Source: NIC37A-2 sp050289625 (GTDB lineage: Bacteria; Myxococcota_A; Polyangia; Polyangiales; Polyangiaceae). Taken from it: a DNA stretch of 56,016 nt. A model generated the notes under the pieces. The model saw only the letters and a program-made list of their open reading frames with translations, was not told the origin of the DNA and did no database searches. The position numbers were made by a program, and so were the translations under genes. The DNA is taken from positions 1 through 56,016 of the forward strand of contig JBNKGC010000011.1 in NCBI GenBank assembly GCA_050289625.1, given 5' to 3'. Shown piece after piece: positions 1 through 8,597 of this stretch. Every line of letters begins with the position of its first letter. Positions within the stretch are counted from its first letter, which is position 1.

Positions 1-120
1 ACGAGGCGCCGCGTCCCCGCCGGGGAGCGAGCCCCATCGCGACCCGCCGGAGACCCGGCGGACCGTGGGGTGAGGAGTCGCGGCTTCGCCGAGAGGCCGA
101 AGGGGGCGGGGCCGCCCCCC
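1..120. repeat. Intergenic repeat copy, truncated by window edge
   Basis: This stretch has no gene and resembles the block at 30600-30773. Shared words include gacgaggc-like, ggggagcgag, cgcgacccgccggag and ccgtggggtgagga, and both end in a G6/C6 hairpin. Here the hairpin (102-119) lies 3 bases from the stop codon of the minus-strand CotH gene, so the element may act as its terminator. The left part of the repeat is cut off by the window edge. Confidence 0.7.
102..119 (-). terminator. GC hairpin after the CotH gene
   Basis: GGGGGCGG at 102-109 pairs perfectly with CCGCCCCC at 112-119 over a two-base loop, just past the stop of the minus-strand CotH gene. There is no clear U-tract, so intrinsic termination is inferred from position and stability only. 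Confidence 0.45.
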
Positions 121-122
121 TG

Positions 123-1496
123 CTAATTATCCGAAGCTGCCGCCTCGATCACCTGGTGCCTGGCTTCGACGTGGGCGATGAACCCCGCGTCGCCAGTCAC
201 GGATTCTTCGAAGGCTTCTTTCGACGTTAGGCTCGAGTAGTGCTCCTGCTCGCCGTCGTCGCCCGTGACGTATGGCTCGATCAGGGCGTGGAGTTCTTTG
301 GCACGATCGGAGAAGGTGTCCACCGCGAACGTCCCTTCCAGGGCGTCGTTCAGGTACATTCCGTACTGGGTGCGGTATTCGTCGTCTGCCAGCAGCTTCG
401 CAATGAGCGGCCAGTTTTCGCCGACCGCCGCGTGGTAGAGGTCGTCCGCCGTGTCATCCGCAGCTCCGCCTGCCGTGCCGCACAGGGCCGTGCCGCCGCT
501 CAGCGACTCGTTCAAATCCCAGGGGACCCACGTGATGCGTCCCGAGTCGCCATACAGGAAGTAGTTGCGCGCTTTGCAGCCGTAGCTGTCCCAATTCACG
601 ATCGCGGTGTTTACCGCGAGGAAGCGGAGGAAACCGTCCACGTCCAGCCTTTCCTCCAGAGCGGATCGGAAGTCCGCCCCGGAAACGCTATCGTCGTTGA
701 GCGCTTCAATGGCACCTTTCACGTCGGAGAAGTCACCCGGATCTCCGCCGTCGGCGTTGCGCTTCTTGGGAAAGCTGGCTTCGTCGAACGAGGTCCAGTC
801 GGCAGACGGTCCTTCCGGCTTGTAGAGGTTGCCATCGGCGCCGCCGAGCTGGCTCTTCAGCATTGCGGCGTCGTCCGGATCCTCGATCATCGTGTAGAGG
901 CCCCAGTATTCGGGTCCTTCGCCGACATCCACGAAGACGCGATAGAAGGCTCCGCGCGCCGCGGGCACTCCGTGGTCGCGGAAGATCTCACCGGCGAGGA
1001 CGTCGCGTAGGAACGAATCGTCTCCTTCGTTCGACGAGAACGTGAGCTTCTTGAAACCGTAGAAGCGCTGGTTCTTGATGATCGGGTGATCGTCTTCGTA
1101 TTGGTCGAAGGTGATCCGGAAGGGAAACTTCCGACTGCCCCGGTCCATGGCGTCTTCGATGGTGCCCGTGCCCTTGTAGCGAATGCCGACGTGCGGCCAG
1201 GTGCGATCGTCATGGTGTACCGTCGCTTCGACCCATGCCGGATCACGCTCGGCGGCGACGGCGATCGGGCGATCGCTCTCCATCTTCTCGAAGTTCTCAG
1301 CAGAGAGCTCGATGTCGATGCGATGCACGACCTCCGTGTCGAACAAGCGGTCGTAGTCGGCAGCAGCGTCATTGCCGTGAGTTCTCTCGCTCCAACCTTT
1401 CGGACGATCCTCCGCGGCGCAGCCTGTTAGACCCCCGGAGCTAAGGGCGAGGAGTAGGAGGGCTGTGGCGGCGTGAGGGATTCGTGCGGCATTCAT
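123..1496 (-). CDS. CotH-family kinase-like lipoprotein
   Basis: This 457-residue protein carries a lipoprotein signal (hydrophobic TALLLLALSS, lipobox LTGC, Cys26) and a CotH-type fold. The order RYKGTG (about 106), FPFRITF (124-130), YTMIED (201), NLYKPEG (223), NWDSY (301), NYFLY (311) and PWDLNES (325) matches the family, with the catalytic Asp expected in NWD and a metal-binding Asp in PWD. CotH enzymes phosphorylate secreted proteins, for example in spore coats; this copy should sit on the outer membrane or in the periplasm. The open frame extends 80 codons upstream, but the signal peptide fixes ATG 1496. It follows the dikinase-like lipoprotein gene by 25 bp, so the two probably form one transcript. 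The position after PWDL is Asn where many relatives have Asp, so activity should not be assumed. Confidence 0.87.
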   Translation of the reverse strand: MNAARIPHAATALLLLALSSGGLTGCAAEDRPKGWSERTHGNDAAADYDRLFDTEVVHRIDIELSAENFEKMESDRPIAVAAERDPAWVEATVHHDDRTWPHVGIRYKGTGTIEDAMDRGSRKFPFRITFDQYEDDHPIIKNQRFYGFKKLTFSSNEGDDSFLRDVLAGEIFRDHGVPAARGAFYRVFVDVGEGPEYWGLYTMIEDPDDAAMLKSQLGGADGNLYKPEGPSADWTSFDEASFPKKRNADGGDPGDFSDVKGAIEALNDDSVSGADFRSALEERLDVDGFLRFLAVNTAIVNWDSYGCKARNYFLYGDSGRITWVPWDLNESLSGGTALCGTAGGAADDTADDLYHAAVGENWPLIAKLLADDEYRTQYGMYLNDALEGTFAVDTFSDRAKELHALIEPYVTGDDGEQEHYSSLTSKEAFEESVTGDAGFIAHVEARHQVIEAAASDN

Positions 1497-1521
1497 CGGG
1501 ATTGAAAGGGAGAAGAGGCAC

Positions 1522-3678
1522 TCACCGCCCCGGGTAGGGACGCGCCTGTTTGACGTAGAGAACGGGTTCCTCCCCCGGAGGACCGTCGAACTTGAACTCC
1601 ACATCCATGGCGTACCAGTCGTTCGAGCCATCCTGGGGTCCGTAGGACGGATAGAAGAACCGGTGGATGGCCTCGAGCGCAACCCCGAGCCTGTGAGTTT
1701 GCTCGGTGGTGAGCACCGACTCGCCCTCGGGGACAAGGTTCGAGTGATCGATGAAGACGATCGGCTGACCCTGCATGTCGTAGTAATAGATGAACTGATC
1801 CGTCGTCACCCCCTCGGGAGGTTGCACGACCGACGAGTCACCCATCTGAACGTTCACGTAGAAGCCGGGTTCGACTCCGGACGTGTCGAAAGGGTTCGCG
1901 GTGGCCGCGACACCATTTGCCTCTTCGTCCGGGAAGGAATTGTGAACCAAGAGCGCCATTCCTACCTTTTGGTGGTCGATGCCTCGGTAAGTGCGCTCTT
2001 CGAAAGCCCGGAAGTACCAGATGCTCGACCACACTTCGCGGATGGCGTCTTCGACCGATTCGAGTGGGTCCCCGGGCGTGCCGCTCTTGGAGGTGTAGAG
2101 GCCGGCGCCGGTGAAGTCGCCGAGGTCTTCGGCGTTGGTGCTCGAGCGAAAACGCATTCGAATGCCCGGAAACTCCGAGTCCAGCTTGGCGAACAGGGCC
2201 TCGAGGAAGTCGGCGTTGATGGGGGCGGCCATCATGTCCGAACGGAGTTCGGCCAAGGTGGTGTCACGGAGCTCGGGGTCGGAAGCGAACTCCTCGTCCG
2301 CGAGCATCGCCTCGACCCGCAGGTCGAAGCCGTTTTCGACCATGAATTGGTTGTAGAAATAGACCGGGATGGCGAAGGCCTTCGGCGTGTTGGCTTCTTC
2401 CACGAACGAAAGCGCTGCAAAGTGACTGGCCTTGCCGCCGAATGCGGGAATCGCCGCGCTGATCTGCTCACGGAGGAGAGTCTCCGCTTCGGGATCGACG
2501 ATGTCCCCGACATCCGTGAGCTCGGTCACACTGAGGTCCTTGTCGGTGATGGCGATGGGCTCCGGCTGAACCAGGCAGTCGGCCGCCTCGTCCTCCGAGC
2601 TGGCCTCGATTGAATAGTCGAAGGCTCCGACTTCCAGGGTGACCCACTCGCCTTCGAGGGCGCGCAAGTCCGGATCGTCGAACGCCCCACGCAGCGCCAT
2701 GTTGGGCGTGCCGCGGTTCTGGGACAGGACGTTCACGTGGGAAAGCGGGGTTTGGAATTCCTCCGTGATGATTCCCTGGGCCACGGAGATGTCGTTGGGG
2801 ACGTTGTCCAGCACGACGATGTCCTGGAAGCTGATGTACAAGTCCTCGAGACCTTCGGCGGTGGTGAACACGAGTCGTCCACAACTCTTGCCGAGGTTCA
2901 GGGCCTGGTAGTCGATACCGTCGTAGAGCTCACTGGTCGTGATCACTCGAACGGAAGAGGGGAGGTCATCGAGGACTCCTTCACTTTGTCCGCTCGGGTG
3001 GAAAAAGAGCTCTTCACCGAAATAGGCGGAGCGAGAGATCGTTTGGTACGCCTCGGCGACCATCGAAGCGCTGGCCGTGTCGTACGGGGAAATCTCGTAG
3101 ACCCACTTTCCCGGCCCCTCGTAGTAGGTGACGGCACCGAGAAAGAAGCGGCGCTGCGCGCTGTAGTAGTTGTCGTTGAACGACTCGGGGCTCGGGATCA
3201 CGGGGAGCCCGTCCGTGCCCGACAGGTGCGCGCTCGCGAAGTCGTAGTGCAGCTGATATTTCTCGCTGTTTTGAAAGTACAGCCGATTGTCGTCCACCCG
3301 ATCGATGACCGTTTTCACCGACAGCGCGCCGGGCAGGCTCGAGTCCGTGGGCTCGGACGCAACCGCCAGGAAGTCCGCTTCGCAACCGATCTCGTGAACG
3401 AAGTCGGGAGACTCGTCCTCGGTCACCAGGCAGGCCCAGTTCCGCGGCGCCTCCTGAGTCGTGGTGCCGTGCTCTCCGCACGCTGAAAGCACGCCAGCGC
3501 AAGAAAGCAGGGAGATGGCGAAGGCAGCGCGCCCCCGGCCGCTCCAGCCTTCCGCGGGGGGAAGGCCGAAACGGCTTCGGGTGAGCTGTCTGTCAGTGGC
3601 AGTTTGTTCGATCGGCGTGCGCAGCTTTCGCACGGAGCCCGAGGCGAATGCCCTGAAGGACATGAACTTTATCGTCAC
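1522..3678 (-). CDS. Exported PEP synthase/PPDK-like lipoprotein, domain order swapped
   Basis: This 718-residue protein has a long N-terminal stretch, then a hydrophobic segment ending in LSAC (Cys67), a probable lipoprotein signal. A phospho-histidine swivel domain (TPLSHVNVL, His near 312) comes before the ATP-grasp pyruvate/PEP-binding domain: GGKASHFAAL near 413, RSSTNAEDL near 512, a region like EVWSSIWYFRAF, and the terminal KQARP. In canonical PEP synthase and PPDK the ATP-grasp domain comes first, the swivel His second and a PEP-binding barrel last; no barrel is visible here. Family knowledge suggests ATP-dependent phosphorylation of the His, but an exported version is unexpected because ATP is scarce outside. 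It lies directly upstream of the CotH gene. The 48-residue extension before the signal is odd; ATG 3663 is an alternative start and a later one is possible. Confidence 0.8.
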   Translation of the reverse strand: MTIKFMSFRAFASGSVRKLRTPIEQTATDRQLTRSRFGLPPAEGWSGRGRAAFAISLLSCAGVLSACGEHGTTTQEAPRNWACLVTEDESPDFVHEIGCEADFLAVASEPTDSSLPGALSVKTVIDRVDDNRLYFQNSEKYQLHYDFASAHLSGTDGLPVIPSPESFNDNYYSAQRRFFLGAVTYYEGPGKWVYEISPYDTASASMVAEAYQTISRSAYFGEELFFHPSGQSEGVLDDLPSSVRVITTSELYDGIDYQALNLGKSCGRLVFTTAEGLEDLYISFQDIVVLDNVPNDISVAQGIITEEFQTPLSHVNVLSQNRGTPNMALRGAFDDPDLRALEGEWVTLEVGAFDYSIEASSEDEAADCLVQPEPIAITDKDLSVTELTDVGDIVDPEAETLLREQISAAIPAFGGKASHFAALSFVEEANTPKAFAIPVYFYNQFMVENGFDLRVEAMLADEEFASDPELRDTTLAELRSDMMAAPINADFLEALFAKLDSEFPGIRMRFRSSTNAEDLGDFTGAGLYTSKSGTPGDPLESVEDAIREVWSSIWYFRAFEERTYRGIDHQKVGMALLVHNSFPDEEANGVAATANPFDTSGVEPGFYVNVQMGDSSVVQPPEGVTTDQFIYYYDMQGQPIVFIDHSNLVPEGESVLTTEQTHRLGVALEAIHRFFYPSYGPQDGSNDWYAMDVEFKFDGPPGEEPVLYVKQARPYPGR

Positions 3679-3693
3679 GACAGTCTTTTGGTT

Positions 3694-4722
3694 TCAAAGA
3701 GCGAAGCAATAGAAGGCGCCGTAGCCACCGCCCGCCCCCACGGCGTTGCCGGTGCCCGGTCCGTCTTGGATGAAGTTGACCCCTGCTTCGCAGCCGTGGC
3801 CCGGGTGAGCCTGAGACCAACCCTGCCCGCTGAACGCAGGCCAGCTATGACCCAGCATGGGGCCGCCTCCGCCCACCGGCCCTCCGCTTCCCCCACCCGT
3901 GGCGGTGGTGCTCGTCCAGTCGTCGCAGCTGAAACCGGCGTAGCGACCGTTGCTGTTCGATGCGGTGAGCGTGTCGTGGTCGTCGTCGTCCTGACCGTCG
4001 TTGTTCACGTCGGTCGACCCGTCGTGGAAGGTGCCGAGCTCGTCGTAAGTGCCGTCGTCACAGGCGCCACCGGCCGGTCGATTGCCCGACGTGAGGCCGT
4101 CCACGTCGTCAGCGACCAGATTGCCCGCGTGGTCGTACCAGGGACCGCTTCCGATGCGGTCGATCGCGTCTTCCTGACTGGTGCTCAGGTACGCTTTCCA
4201 GGTTTTGTTGCCGAAACACACGCGCCGGGCGATCTCCTGACAAATGGCGTCGGCTCCCTCGAGGCCAGTGGCCGCCCCGTTGTATCGGAGGTCGCCGCCG
4301 AAGCCGTCGGGGCTGCCAGAAAGCTCCTGGATGTGGTGGTAGCTCGTGATGAAGAAGCTGAACTTTTCGTCCGCTCCGGTGGGCGTGCAGTCTTCGTTCG
4401 AGCTTCCACCGCTACCCGTTTCACCACCGCTTCCCGTGGCCGTTCCGCCGCTGCCTCCGGAATTGGTCGACCCGCCCGTCGAGGCTGCCGCACCCGTTCC
4501 GGCCACCGCGCCGCCCGAGCCGGTCACGGACCCGGTGCCCGAGACCGCACCACCCGAGCCGGTGACCGATCCCGTGCCCGAGACGTTACCGCCAGTTCCA
4601 GTCGTGCCACCGCCGGTGCCGGCCTGAGAACCGCCTTTTTGGCCGCCCGATTCGCCCCCGCCGCTGCAAGCGGCCGCCGCCACGAGCACCGCTCCAGCAA
4701 CTGCTACCCTTCGTACAAGCAT
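3694..4722 (-). CDS. Linker lipoprotein with DUF1554/endostatin-like domain
   Basis: The 342-residue product starts at ATG 4722, 9-10 bases after an AGGAGA ribosome binding site. The signal peptide ends in AAAC and is followed by about 90 residues of Gly/Ser/Thr-rich linker containing two copies of GTGSVTGSGGAV. The globular part (about 115-342) begins FSFFITSYHH and has GLEGADAICQEIA, KTWKAYLST and GNRPAGGACDDG. This resembles the DUF1554/endostatin-like (C-type-lectin-fold) domain found in myxobacterial lipoproteins, which is an inference from word pattern. Several cysteines suggest disulfides outside the cytoplasm. It ends 15 bp before the dikinase-like frame and follows another lipoprotein gene by 38 bp. 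A surface-binding role is likely but unproven. Confidence 0.65.
   Translation of the reverse strand: MLVRRVAVAGAVLVAAAACSGGGESGGQKGGSQAGTGGGTTGTGGNVSGTGSVTGSGGAVSGTGSVTGSGGAVAGTGAAASTGGSTNSGGSGGTATGSGGETGSGGSSNEDCTPTGADEKFSFFITSYHHIQELSGSPDGFGGDLRYNGAATGLEGADAICQEIARRVCFGNKTWKAYLSTSQEDAIDRIGSGPWYDHAGNLVADDVDGLTSGNRPAGGACDDGTYDELGTFHDGSTDVNNDGQDDDDHDTLTASNSNGRYAGFSCDDWTSTTATGGGSGGPVGGGGPMLGHSWPAFSGQGWSQAHPGHGCEAGVNFIQDGPGTGNAVGAGGGYGAFYCFAL
4508..4585 (-). repeat. Tandem 39-bp repeat in the lipoprotein linker
   Basis: Two 39-bp units (4508-4546 and 4547-4585) differ at a few positions and encode successive GTGSVTGSGGAVS-like linker segments. Such linker DNA changes length easily by slippage. 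Confidence 0.75.
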
Positions 4723-4760
4723 TTTCCGAATCTCTCCTGAAGAGTGAATGCGCTGCGTGC

Positions 4761-5771
4761 TCATGCGCCGCAGCTGAGATCTTCTTGGCAAGTCTCCCCG
4801 TCGGGACAGTCGGTGTCCTCGCTGCAGGAAGTCAGTCCGGGAATGCTCACGGGCAGGGTGATTTCCGAAGAGACAGTGAAGTCGACGCATCCGGACGATA
4901 GGTCGACCGATTCGACCGTTCGCCGAGACAGCGCGACCCGAGGGAACCCGGAGAAACCGAGCTCCATGAGTGAAGTCACCAGCTCCGCGGGGATCTCGAA
5001 ACTTCCCGAGTCGGACGTGGTGCACTCGATCCATCCCGTGGTGCCCCCGTGGGTATTCACGGTCAGCTTGATGCGGATCTCAGCGTCACTCGCGCCGCCC
5101 GCCTCCCAGCTGATGGCCGAGGCGGTACCGCTTTCCACCGGCACCTCACTCATCGTGCTCGTGAGGGGCGCCACCCCGGTGCCGCTCAGACGAAAAGCGC
5201 CGAAGTCGCCGCCGTCGGCGGTCAGGGTGATCTCCGCGCCTTCGTCGAAACCGGGGAAGGGGTCCGAGAACGTTTCGGAGTAGTCGAAGGTGATGCCGTT
5301 GGGGTCGATGGTGAGCGCCTCGGCGAGCCCCGTGACCGTTACCGTCCCCGCCGACTGCTTTTCAGGCGCGGGGACGCAAACGTCGTCACCGGCGCACACC
5401 TCGACGAGATTTTCGCACGGCGTGCTGCAGAACAGTTCGCGCGGTCCGAATAGGGTGCAACTTTCCGCTTCGGCCAAGATCTCCGGGATACCGGATGGGG
5501 CGACGCCGCTGGAGACTGCTCCGCGGACGTTTGTGTAATCTTCCGCTAGCGACGCGACGAACGAACCGATCCGTTCTTCACTCGGGCAGACGGCAGCCGT
5601 CGTGGACGGATAGGCGCCGCTTTCGGATCCGCCGGATCCGCCGGAAGCCGAGCCGCCCGAAGAATCCGCACCAGACGAGCCGGAGTCGTCAGTACAAGCG
5701 GGTTGGAAGAGTGCGGCAGAGGCAGCCGCCAAAGCCGTGGCCAATGTGCGCGAAGCAAGGAGGTTTTTCAT
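4761..5771 (-). CDS. Linker lipoprotein of unknown function
   Basis: This is a 336-residue predicted lipoprotein. MKNLLASR begins a signal peptide ending in FQPAC, followed by a Ser/Gly-rich linker with SSGGSASGGSGG. The globular part has a cysteine-rich stretch (CTLFGPRELFCSTPCENLVEVC), then beta-rich sequence, and a second cysteine cluster at the C-terminus (TSCSEDTDCPDGETC), a small disulfide motif often seen at the ends of myxobacterial secreted proteins. The frame continues 34 codons upstream, but ATG 5771 is the start that gives a proper signal peptide. It is the first gene of the minus-strand lipoprotein series and lies divergent from the VTC operon across about 405 bp. I do not recognise a family. 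Confidence 0.7.
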   Translation of the reverse strand: MKNLLASRTLATALAAASAALFQPACTDDSGSSGADSSGGSASGGSGGSESGAYPSTTAAVCPSEERIGSFVASLAEDYTNVRGAVSSGVAPSGIPEILAEAESCTLFGPRELFCSTPCENLVEVCAGDDVCVPAPEKQSAGTVTVTGLAEALTIDPNGITFDYSETFSDPFPGFDEGAEITLTADGGDFGAFRLSGTGVAPLTSTMSEVPVESGTASAISWEAGGASDAEIRIKLTVNTHGGTTGWIECTTSDSGSFEIPAELVTSLMELGFSGFPRVALSRRTVESVDLSSGCVDFTVSSEITLPVSIPGLTSCSEDTDCPDGETCQEDLSCGA

Positions 5772-6176
5772 GCTCGGGGCGAGCGCGTGTGACAGTGACG
5801 CGCGATTTGGGTGACGCTCTGGTGATTGTTCGTGACACCGAAACTGCCCCAGGATTCTCTGAGCGAGTACCACCTGAACGGCATCGGCCTCGTCTTGGGT
5901 CGTGGATTGCTAGTACCCGGGTGGCAGGGCCAGCAGGCAGCGATCTCGAGGCGGAGACAAAAACTGCGCCTGCTGTCCAGGGCCAGGGGTAACTATCTTG
6001 TGACGATGGAGGAAACTTCGAATGAAGCATGGGGCCGTACGCCTCCATTTTCGAAGTTGGGCGGGTCTTTTCGACGGACCTGCCAGGCCCCGGGCGAATG
6101 CCTGGGCCGACCGCTCCCAGGCGGCAGGTACGACCTCGAGTCGGCCGACCGGGGGCGACCCGCGCGGAGAAACGAG
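5772..6176. other. Divergent intergenic region before the VTC operon
   Basis: About 405 bp separate the minus-strand lipoprotein start from the VTC gene start. The VTC reading frame is open through part of it, but nothing there looks like conserved protein. It should hold promoters for both directions; the one structure I can point to is the hairpin at 6100-6122. Confidence 0.5.
6100..6122 (+). promoter_or_regulatory. Leader hairpin upstream of the VTC gene
   Basis: GCCTGGG (6100-6106) pairs perfectly with CCCAGGC (6116-6122) over a nine-base loop. A GGCCC run at 6086-6090 could pair instead with GGGCC at 6104-6108, giving two mutually exclusive structures about 55 bases before the start codon. 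No known riboswitch consensus was recognised. Confidence 0.3.
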
Positions 6177-6956
6177 ATGCAGACGACCTCAGTGGAGACG
6201 GTGACGCAGGACAATCTCGCCGCGGTTCTGAGTCGCTACGACGACGCTCCGGTCTCGTTGCTCCGGCAGCGAGATCTCCTCGATCGAGTCGACCGGAAGT
6301 TTCCGACCACGACGGAGGTGGTGAGTCGCCTGCTCGAAGAACTCTCGGGCGACTATCAAATCGTCTTAGCGGGCGGCAAAGCCTGGGCGCACTACGAGAC
6401 CTGCTACTTCGACACGCCGGAGTTGTTCAGTTTCCGAGAGCATCTGAGGGGTCGTCGGCCTCGCTTCAAGGTGCGCATCCGCCACCACGTGGAGCGTCAG
6501 GTGTCCTTTTTGGAGATGAAGCGGAAGCGAAGCAACGGCAAGACCGAGAAGGCGCGCACCACGCGAGAATTTCGCAACTCCGTGTTGTCCGGGGCTGACA
6601 TGGCCTTCCTTCGGGATCACTGCCCCCTTCCCGTCGAGGGTTTCGAGCAGGCGGTCTGGACCAACTTTCAGAGGGCGACGCTGGTGGGCGTGGACACCAA
6701 CGAGCGCATGACGATCGACCTCGGTTTGCGATTCGAACGCAACGGGCTCGTAAAGCCCGCCCAGCGCCTCGCCATCGTCGAACTCAAACAGCCCCGCCGC
6801 TCCCAAGCGACTCCGGCAGCGCGACTGCTGCGCGAGCTTCGCGTGCAGGAATCCTCGCTCAGCAAGTACTGCTCGGGAGTCGCGGAGGTGCATGAACAGG
6901 CTCACCCGAGAGAGAGAAAGAGCCTGACCCGTCGCCTCAACAGGATCACACGATGA
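6177..6956 (+). CDS. Polyphosphate polymerase (VTC) domain protein
   Basis: The 259-residue protein is essentially one VTC domain, the catalytic tunnel fold of the yeast vacuolar transporter chaperone that makes polyphosphate from ATP. Expected landmarks appear in order: DRKF near 35, CYFDTPEL with the YFDTP signature, RFKVRIRHH, FLEMKRKRSNGKTEKAR, MTIDLGLRF, IVELKQPRR and SLSKYCSG. The basic residues in KVRIR and the Glu/Lys pairs in FLEMKRK and VELKQ correspond to phosphate- and metal-binding positions. No membrane segment or signal peptide is present. ATG 6177 follows GGAGA; an in-frame ATG at 6006 is possible but adds unstructured sequence. The stop overlaps the next start as ATGA, so synthesis is coupled to the DUF4956 protein. 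Confidence 0.9.
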   Translation: MQTTSVETVTQDNLAAVLSRYDDAPVSLLRQRDLLDRVDRKFPTTTEVVSRLLEELSGDYQIVLAGGKAWAHYETCYFDTPELFSFREHLRGRRPRFKVRIRHHVERQVSFLEMKRKRSNGKTEKARTTREFRNSVLSGADMAFLRDHCPLPVEGFEQAVWTNFQRATLVGVDTNERMTIDLGLRFERNGLVKPAQRLAIVELKQPRRSQATPAARLLRELRVQESSLSKYCSGVAEVHEQAHPRERKSLTRRLNRITR

Positions 6957-7654
6957 ACGATCTGGAGAAGTACCTCGGCCTCGACGAGATCGTCGACACG
7001 CAAGACACGATTCGCCTGGTCGTCAGGCTCATTTTCGTCCTGGTGTGCACGGGGCTCGTGATCAAGACGTACAAGCGCCATCACAGGAGCGCCGATCACG
7101 TCTTCACCTACTGGCTCTTCAGCCTGGTGACCTTCTGCCTCTGCTTCCTCCTGCGGAAGGTCCCCATGGAGCTCGGTTTTGCCTTGGGGCTTTTTGCCGT
7201 CTTCGGGATCCTGCGCTACCGGACCGAGTCCATCGCCATCCGCGACCTGACGTACCTGTTCGTGGTCATCGGCCTCGCGTTGGTGAACGCCCTGTCGAAC
7301 AAGAAGATCAGTTTTGCCGAGGTGCTGATCGTCGATATGGCCATCGTCGGCAGCACCTACGTGCTCGAAGCGTTGGACCCTTTCAGCAAACACGGTTCGA
7401 TGAGCATGGTGTACGACCGGGTCGACCTGATCGGTCCGAACAGTCGAGAGGCGTTGCTCGAGGATTTGCGTGAGCGGACCGGGCTGTCCGTAAGCCGTGT
7501 CGACGTTCAGAGTGTCGACTTGCTGCGAGACACGGCGTTGGTGACTGTTTTTTATGCGACCGATCGAGGGGAACCGAGCGCAGCATTCGATAAACCCGTA
7601 TCGGAGCGCGTCGCGACGACGGAATCACCGGCGATCGAACGTGTTACTTCGTGA
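6953..7654 (+). CDS. DUF4956 membrane protein
   Basis: The 233-residue product has five hydrophobic segments in its first 150 residues (for example VVRLIFVLVCTGLVI, WLFSLVTFCLCFLL and LFVVIGLALVNAL), with the conserved-looking core FGILRYRTESIAIRDLTYL. A soluble C-terminal domain follows (about 155-233; LLEDLRERTGLSVSRVDVQSVD). This matches the DUF4956 family, known as a genomic partner of VTC-domain and CotH genes. It overlaps both neighbours by 4 bp. A plausible but untested role is as membrane anchor or channel for the VTC-domain protein. Confidence 0.85.
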   Translation: MNDLEKYLGLDEIVDTQDTIRLVVRLIFVLVCTGLVIKTYKRHHRSADHVFTYWLFSLVTFCLCFLLRKVPMELGFALGLFAVFGILRYRTESIAIRDLTYLFVVIGLALVNALSNKKISFAEVLIVDMAIVGSTYVLEALDPFSKHGSMSMVYDRVDLIGPNSREALLEDLRERTGLSVSRVDVQSVDLLRDTALVTVFYATDRGEPSAAFDKPVSERVATTESPAIERVTS

Positions 7655-8298
7655 AGTATCCATTCCGTCTTTCTTTACCCGTGATCCCTCTGATCTGCTC
7701 TCTTTCAGGCCTGGCCCACGCCGAGTCGGAGGGAGAGCTCTGGACCGAGGCAGGCGTCGAATTCGAGCCCGTCAAACGTCTCGAGCTCGGGTATTCGCAG
7801 CACTATCGCGTCGGAAAGGACTTCAGTGAGCCGACGCGCTGGATGCACGAAGTGGGCATCGGGTACGAAATCTTCGACGCCCTGAAAGTGGGAGCAGGCT
7901 ATCGGCTCTCTTATGAACTCGATGAGCCCATCCCGTGTTGCACGCACCGGGTGAACGCCGACGTGGGCACGCAAGCGGACGTTGGGGACGTTCGTTTCAA
8001 GTTGCGCGAGCGCTACCAATGGTCCTTCCGCGAGGAGAAGCGCAAGCAGGTGTGGCGCACCAAGCTCGGCGTTCAGCTGAGGACTTGGGATTTGGTTCGA
8101 CCGTTCGCCGACGGTGAGGTCTACGTACGGACCTTCGACGAGGAAAAATCGGGCATCCAGACCTGGCGCGCCACAGCGGGCGTCGAGTTCTCGTTCGACC
8201 CTTGGGAGGTCGAGGGGTACTATCGCGCCGAGTTCCCCACGGACGAGGACGATCCGACCCTCCACATCGCGGGCCTCGGCCTCGAGTACTCGTTCTAG
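7651..8298 (+). CDS. DUF2490-like outer-membrane beta-barrel protein
   Basis: The 215-residue protein starts at GTG 7651 in a GTGA overlap with the DUF4956 stop. It has a signal peptide ending GLAHAES and then alternating amphipathic beta strands with aromatic girdle residues (LWTEAGVEFEPV, LELGYSQHYRV, VGAGYRLSYEL), ending in the typical outer-membrane C-terminal Phe (GLGLEYSF). Strand count and length resemble DUF2490 proteins, which are often found in VTC/DUF4956 operons. It probably provides the outer-membrane component of the operon. The family assignment is from pattern only. Confidence 0.75.
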   Translation: MKYPFRLSLPVIPLICSLSGLAHAESEGELWTEAGVEFEPVKRLELGYSQHYRVGKDFSEPTRWMHEVGIGYEIFDALKVGAGYRLSYELDEPIPCCTHRVNADVGTQADVGDVRFKLRERYQWSFREEKRKQVWRTKLGVQLRTWDLVRPFADGEVYVRTFDEEKSGIQTWRATAGVEFSFDPWEVEGYYRAEFPTDEDDPTLHIAGLGLEYSF

Positions 8299-8597
8299 CG
8301 GTGTGCTGAGTCCCGTGGCCGTTTGCTCCTTGACTGATGGAAAACGGCGCCGCGAAGCTTCGACGTCGGCCGTGCTCTCTCGAGGGAGCACCAGCGCGCG
8401 TTCCCCCGCTGCTGCTGGGAGGTCCGCCGGTGCGACGTTGCTGGCGAAACTTTCCAGAGCGTTGCTTGCGGAACGTTGCGCATCGGGAAACGGTGGATGC
8501 ATTCGAGCTCCAAGATTTTGCTGGGCCCGTCGAAGGCCGGGTGGATCGGCACGGATGTCCTTCTGCGGCCCTCGTCTTTGGCCGCCGAGAGGGTTAG
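8299..8597. other. Intergenic region between the VTC operon and GH8 gene
   Basis: I see no credible coding sequence in these 299 bp. A hairpin lies at 8372-8391, and a GAGAGGG ribosome binding site precedes the GH8 start. Confidence 0.5.
8372..8391 (+). terminator. Hairpin after the VTC operon
   Basis: GTGCTCTC and GGGAGCAC form an 8-bp stem (one G-U pair) around a TCGA loop, 73 bp after the last operon gene. No U-tract follows, so the terminator call rests on position. Confidence 0.35.

Noticed and set aside
1863..1882. A gggttcgactcc word resembling a tRNA T-arm
   Set aside because: It lies within the coding sequence of the dikinase-like protein, and no acceptor, D or anticodon stems surround it.
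1663..2613. Long plus-strand frame of 316 residues
   Set aside because: It is the antisense shadow of the dikinase-like gene, whose domain motifs are clear.
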